Shown: positions 5,668-7,719 of the stretch, in pieces
Layout of the letters: every line of letters begins with the position of its first letter
Numbering within the stretch: the first letter of the stretch is position 1
Assembly: GCA_025774405.1 (NCBI GenBank)
Contig: JALGWB010000090.1
Span: 1-7,719, forward strand
DNA: 7,719 nucleotides
Direction: 5' to 3'
From: a bacterium
GTDB taxonomy: Bacteria; Arandabacterota; Arandabacteria; Arandabacterales; Arandabacteraceae
Notes under the pieces: generated by a model
What the model was told of the DNA's origin: nothing
The model's database searches: none
The model's input: only the letters and a program-made list of their open reading frames with translations
Position numbers and translations under genes: made by a program

Positions 5668-6753
5668 ATGGAAAAGGCAAATCCTCAAATCCAATCCAAG
5701 TTCCCGGCGATTGGCAAGATCTCTCCTGAGTTTTTCGATGAGGTCATCTATCCGCATCTTGGGATGTACCGTCCTGAGGTTGTTGTCCCACCCCAGCACG
5801 GCGTTGACTGTGGTGTTGTGAGCATCGGTGACGGGCGGGTTATGGTCATCACAACCGATCCAATCTATATTGTGCCAGAATATGGATTTGAACGTGCGGC
5901 CTGGTTCGCATGGCACATCCTTGCATCAGATGTAACTACCAGTGGCTTCCCTCCTGCTTACATCATCTGCGATTTCAACCTGCCCATGTCAATTACCGAG
6001 GAGCAATTTGCAGCGATTTGGAAAACCTTTCACCGTGAGAGCATCACGTATGGGGCAAGCGTGGTTGCAGGTCATACCGCCAGATACAGTGGCACCGATT
6101 ATCCCATGGTGGGTGGTGCGACTTTTATAGCCGTTGGACCAGAGAATCACTATCTGCATCCCTGTATGGCAAGCCCCGGTGACGTTGTTGTTGTCACCAA
6201 GGGGGCGGCGATTGAGGCAACCGGTATCATGAGCTGTGCTTTTCCAGATATGGTGCGAGCTGGCCTCGGTGAGGACATACTCAGACGGGGGCAGGAGTTT
6301 TTCTATAAGATGACAACAGTTGACGATGCACTTACCGCTGTGACCATTGGGGTGAGGGATGATGGTGTCACTGCGATGCATGATGCCACTGAATGTGGTG
6401 TGATTGGCGGGCTGTTTGAAATAGCCCAGGCATCGGGTACAGGCATAGTGGTTGACAGGGACAGCATCCCGATTGATCCGGCTGTTAATGCCATCTGTGA
6501 CTACTTTGGCATGGATCCTCTGATTTCGATAAGCGAAGGCACACTTCTCATCTGCGTTAAACAATCAAAAGTAAATGCATTGCTGGATGCTCTCGCCAAG
6601 AAATCAATCGTTGCAGCGGCTATTGGCCAAGTCATAACCAGGGATGAAGGCTTCTGGATCGTTGAGGGAGGCAAGCGTCATGCGCTCGAGCATCCAAGGG
6701 TGGATCCCTTCTGGAAGGCAGTAGCGGATGCGATGAGGACAAAGCTGGAATAA
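5668..6753 (+). CDS. PurM/HypE/ThiL-superfamily (AIR synthase-related) protein under a TPP riboswitch
   Basis: A 361-aa soluble protein of the AIR synthase superfamily (PurM, ThiL, SelD, HypE), ATP-dependent enzymes with an N-terminal dimerisation domain and a C-terminal domain. IGKISPEFFDEVI (15-27), GVDCGVVSIGDG (45-56), VITTDPIYIVPEYG (60-73) and LASDVTTSGFPPAYIICDFNLP (85-106) correspond to the metal/ATP-binding N-domain. MHDATECGVIGGLFEIAQASGTGIVVDRDSIPID in the C-domain is HypE-like. Two features argue against known functions: the usual GDDAA is replaced by GVDCG, and the protein ends in RTKLE without the C-terminal PRxC cysteine tail that HypE uses for carbamoyl transfer. The start is set at 5668 by AGGAGG 7 nt upstream; the frame is open further back into the riboswitch, but that cannot be coding. 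Riboswitch control implies a thiamine-related role. The exact reaction is unknown. Confidence 0.85.
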   Translation: MEKANPQIQSKFPAIGKISPEFFDEVIYPHLGMYRPEVVVPPQHGVDCGVVSIGDGRVMVITTDPIYIVPEYGFERAAWFAWHILASDVTTSGFPPAYIICDFNLPMSITEEQFAAIWKTFHRESITYGASVVAGHTARYSGTDYPMVGGATFIAVGPENHYLHPCMASPGDVVVVTKGAAIEATGIMSCAFPDMVRAGLGEDILRRGQEFFYKMTTVDDALTAVTIGVRDDGVTAMHDATECGVIGGLFEIAQASGTGIVVDRDSIPIDPAVNAICDYFGMDPLISISEGTLLICVKQSKVNALLDALAKKSIVAAAIGQVITRDEGFWIVEGGKRHALEHPRVDPFWKAVADAMRTKLE

Positions 6754-6779
6754 AGGTCTATGGCATTGTAGTGGGGTGA

Positions 6780-6809
6780 TTGCTATCATAGTGGTGGGAC
6801 ATGGATTAT
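6780..6809 (+). promoter_or_regulatory. Weak possible promoter before the membrane-protein gene
   Basis: TTGCTA (6780-6785) and GATTAT (6804-6809) are 18 bases apart, each about 4/6 to consensus. They lie in the 102-base gap after the PurM-like gene. If real, the membrane-protein gene could be expressed apart from the riboswitch transcript. Evidence is slight. Confidence 0.18.
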
Positions 6810-6855
6810 GCTGTTGAAGGTATGAAATCGTCCGCTATCAGCCGAGTGCTCGAGT

Positions 6856-7386
6856 ATGGCAGTCGCCACAGAGACAGCCAGGCTTGTCATCAACCTCTTT
6901 GGGAAGTATGGCAACCTGGTTATCGTCATGCTTGGACTGCCCGTGGCTTACTATCAACCTATCGGACCTGATGCTTTTATCATTCTCATGGGGCTGTCAG
7001 GCGGAGACGCCTTCTGGTCGGCTTGCCTGGCGGTCGTGTTCACACTTGTTGGAACGCTCGCAGGTTTCATTCCGGCGAGGAGGTACGGGCGCAGGCTTCT
7101 CAAGAAGGTTTTCAGGCGGAGGATTCGAGTCGTTGACCGCTTTGAGCGCACTTTTGCCAGGTATGGTGGTTGGTTTGTCCTGGCTTCGGCCTTTGGACCT
7201 GTGCCCTTGAGATATGCCACCTGGATTGCTGGGCTTTCAGGTATGTCCTTGGCAAGGTTTGTGCTGCTTGTGCTTGCAGGGCTTTTGCCGCGTTTCATCG
7301 GGGAAGCCGCACTTGTGACCCTTTACGGTGATTGGGTGCGGGGGCTTCTGGGAAGATGGTTTCCGGAGGTTATGCCAGGCATATGA
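6856..7386 (+). CDS. VTT/DedA-like (YqaA-type, SNARE-associated) integral membrane protein
   Basis: A 176-aa membrane protein. Hydrophobic segments lie at about residues 18-48, 51-72, 104-126 and 131-157, with a basic loop RRYGRRLLKKVFRRRIR (75-91) between the halves that is likely cytoplasmic. The block RYGGWFVLASAFGPVPLRYATWIAGLSGMSLARF (102-135) follows the VTT-domain pattern of a re-entrant F.xP..R....AG...M...F element; DedA relatives act as lipid scramblases or are linked to envelope homeostasis. The usual FxR before the first Pro is AFGP here. A stop at 6823-6825 and no other start codon in frame point to ATG 6856, though its ribosome-binding site is poor (GAG just upstream). Substrate and any link to thiamine are unknown. 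Confidence 0.75.
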   Translation: MAVATETARLVINLFGKYGNLVIVMLGLPVAYYQPIGPDAFIILMGLSGGDAFWSACLAVVFTLVGTLAGFIPARRYGRRLLKKVFRRRIRVVDRFERTFARYGGWFVLASAFGPVPLRYATWIAGLSGMSLARFVLLVLAGLLPRFIGEAALVTLYGDWVRGLLGRWFPEVMPGI

Positions 7387-7565
7387 ACCTGCACATTGGC
7401 TTTGAGAACGAGGTTGCCAGCAGTGAACACAGCAACCTGGACTTTGATTGGTTATAATGAGACAGGATCCCATGGTAGAAGCCAGTCCTTCCCGGGATGA
7501 TAAGGACGGCTCACTGCGGAGCCTTCTCAGCCATGCTCGAAGCTGCTGCGTCAAAGAAGGATAAG

Positions 7566-7719
7566 ATGCAAAGTCAACTACCCAGGCGGATTGTTATTTT
7601 CATAGCCATCGGTTTGCTCGGTTGCACAGCCGGACTTCAACATCACGAGCAGGCTTCGCTTAAGAAAGTGACTTTCGTTTTCCACACAGCTGGCTCCTAT
7701 CAAAGCGTCTATCTTGCAG
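7566..7719 (+). CDS. Lipoprotein, probable NMT1/THI5-like ABC substrate-binding protein (N-terminal 51 codons only)
   Basis: The gene runs off the window end. The ATG follows AGAAGG (7555-7560) with a 5-nt spacer. The N-terminus MQSQLPRRIVIFIAIGLLGC has basic residues, a hydrophobic core and an LLGC lipobox with Cys20 as the lipidated residue, so the mature protein should be membrane-anchored outside the cell. After a short linker, SLKKVTFVFHTAGSYQSVYLA (31-51) looks like the first beta strand and helix start of NMT1/THI5-like or SsuA/ThiY-type solute-binding proteins, whose pattern is KVTxxxx...xxxxYxA. With a TPP riboswitch upstream, uptake of a thiamine precursor is an attractive guess, but only 51 residues are visible and other ligands (nitrate, sulfonates, aromatic acids) are equally possible. 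Confidence 0.6.
   Translation, partial: MQSQLPRRIVIFIAIGLLGCTAGLQHHEQASLKKVTFVFHTAGSYQSVYLA

Noticed and set aside
5668..6753. Canonical hydrogenase maturation factor HypE
   Set aside because: Similarity is to the superfamily, but the C-terminal PRxC cysteine tail is absent, GDDAA is altered and no hydrogenase genes are nearby.
7414..7458. Promoter TTGCCA...TATAAT before the lipoprotein gene
   Set aside because: The spacing between the two boxes is 33 bases and there is no extended -10 TG, so only a lone -10-like match remains.
368..7554. Many open frames on the minus strand and in alternate frames
   Set aside because: They overlap well-supported genes, show no recognisable domains and lack ribosome-binding sites; they are shadows of the + strand coding frames.

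Overview
The window holds seven complete or partial protein genes on the + strand plus the start of an eighth. All run in the same direction and are closely packed, with no RNA genes, insertion sequences or CRISPR repeats. Gene content (type I restriction, an Fe-S-type Rrf2 regulator, a ThiI/MnmA-like sulfurtransferase with an NFACT-R-like end, CysK, MnmA, and a TPP riboswitch in front of a PurM/HypE-like protein) suggests an anaerobic or microaerophilic bacterium of moderate GC. Dehalococcoidia-like Chloroflexota or another deep anaerobic lineage would fit, but taxonomy cannot be fixed from this window.

Region 1 (1-1780): the C-terminal third or so of a type I restriction endonuclease R subunit (HsdR), followed by a 115-aa zinc-metalloprotease-like protein (YgjP/DUF45). 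The second gene starts inside the stop codon of the first (GTGA overlap), so the two are probably translationally coupled.

Region 2 (1781-5488): a short intergenic stretch with two palindromes and a good sigma70-like promoter, then a sulfur-handling operon. It encodes an Rrf2/IscR-type regulator with three cysteines, a ThiI/MnmA-like tRNA sulfurtransferase homologue, cysteine synthase and the tRNA 2-thiouridylase MnmA. The ThiI-like gene seems to have lost about 70-85 codons in frame from the middle of its ATP-pyrophosphatase domain and carries an odd C-terminal tail. The likely theme is sulfur supply (cysteine) and sulfur use (tRNA thiolation) under control of an iron-sulfur sensor.

Region 3 (5489-7719): a clear TPP (THI-box) riboswitch precedes a 361-aa PurM/HypE/ThiL-superfamily protein that is neither canonical HypE nor canonical ThiL. 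Next come a VTT/DedA-like (YqaA-type) membrane protein and the first 51 codons of a lipoprotein that resembles NMT1/THI5-like ABC transporter substrate-binding proteins. The riboswitch ties at least the first of these to thiamine metabolism. The PurM-like gene is the best candidate here for an uncharacterised thiamine-pathway function.
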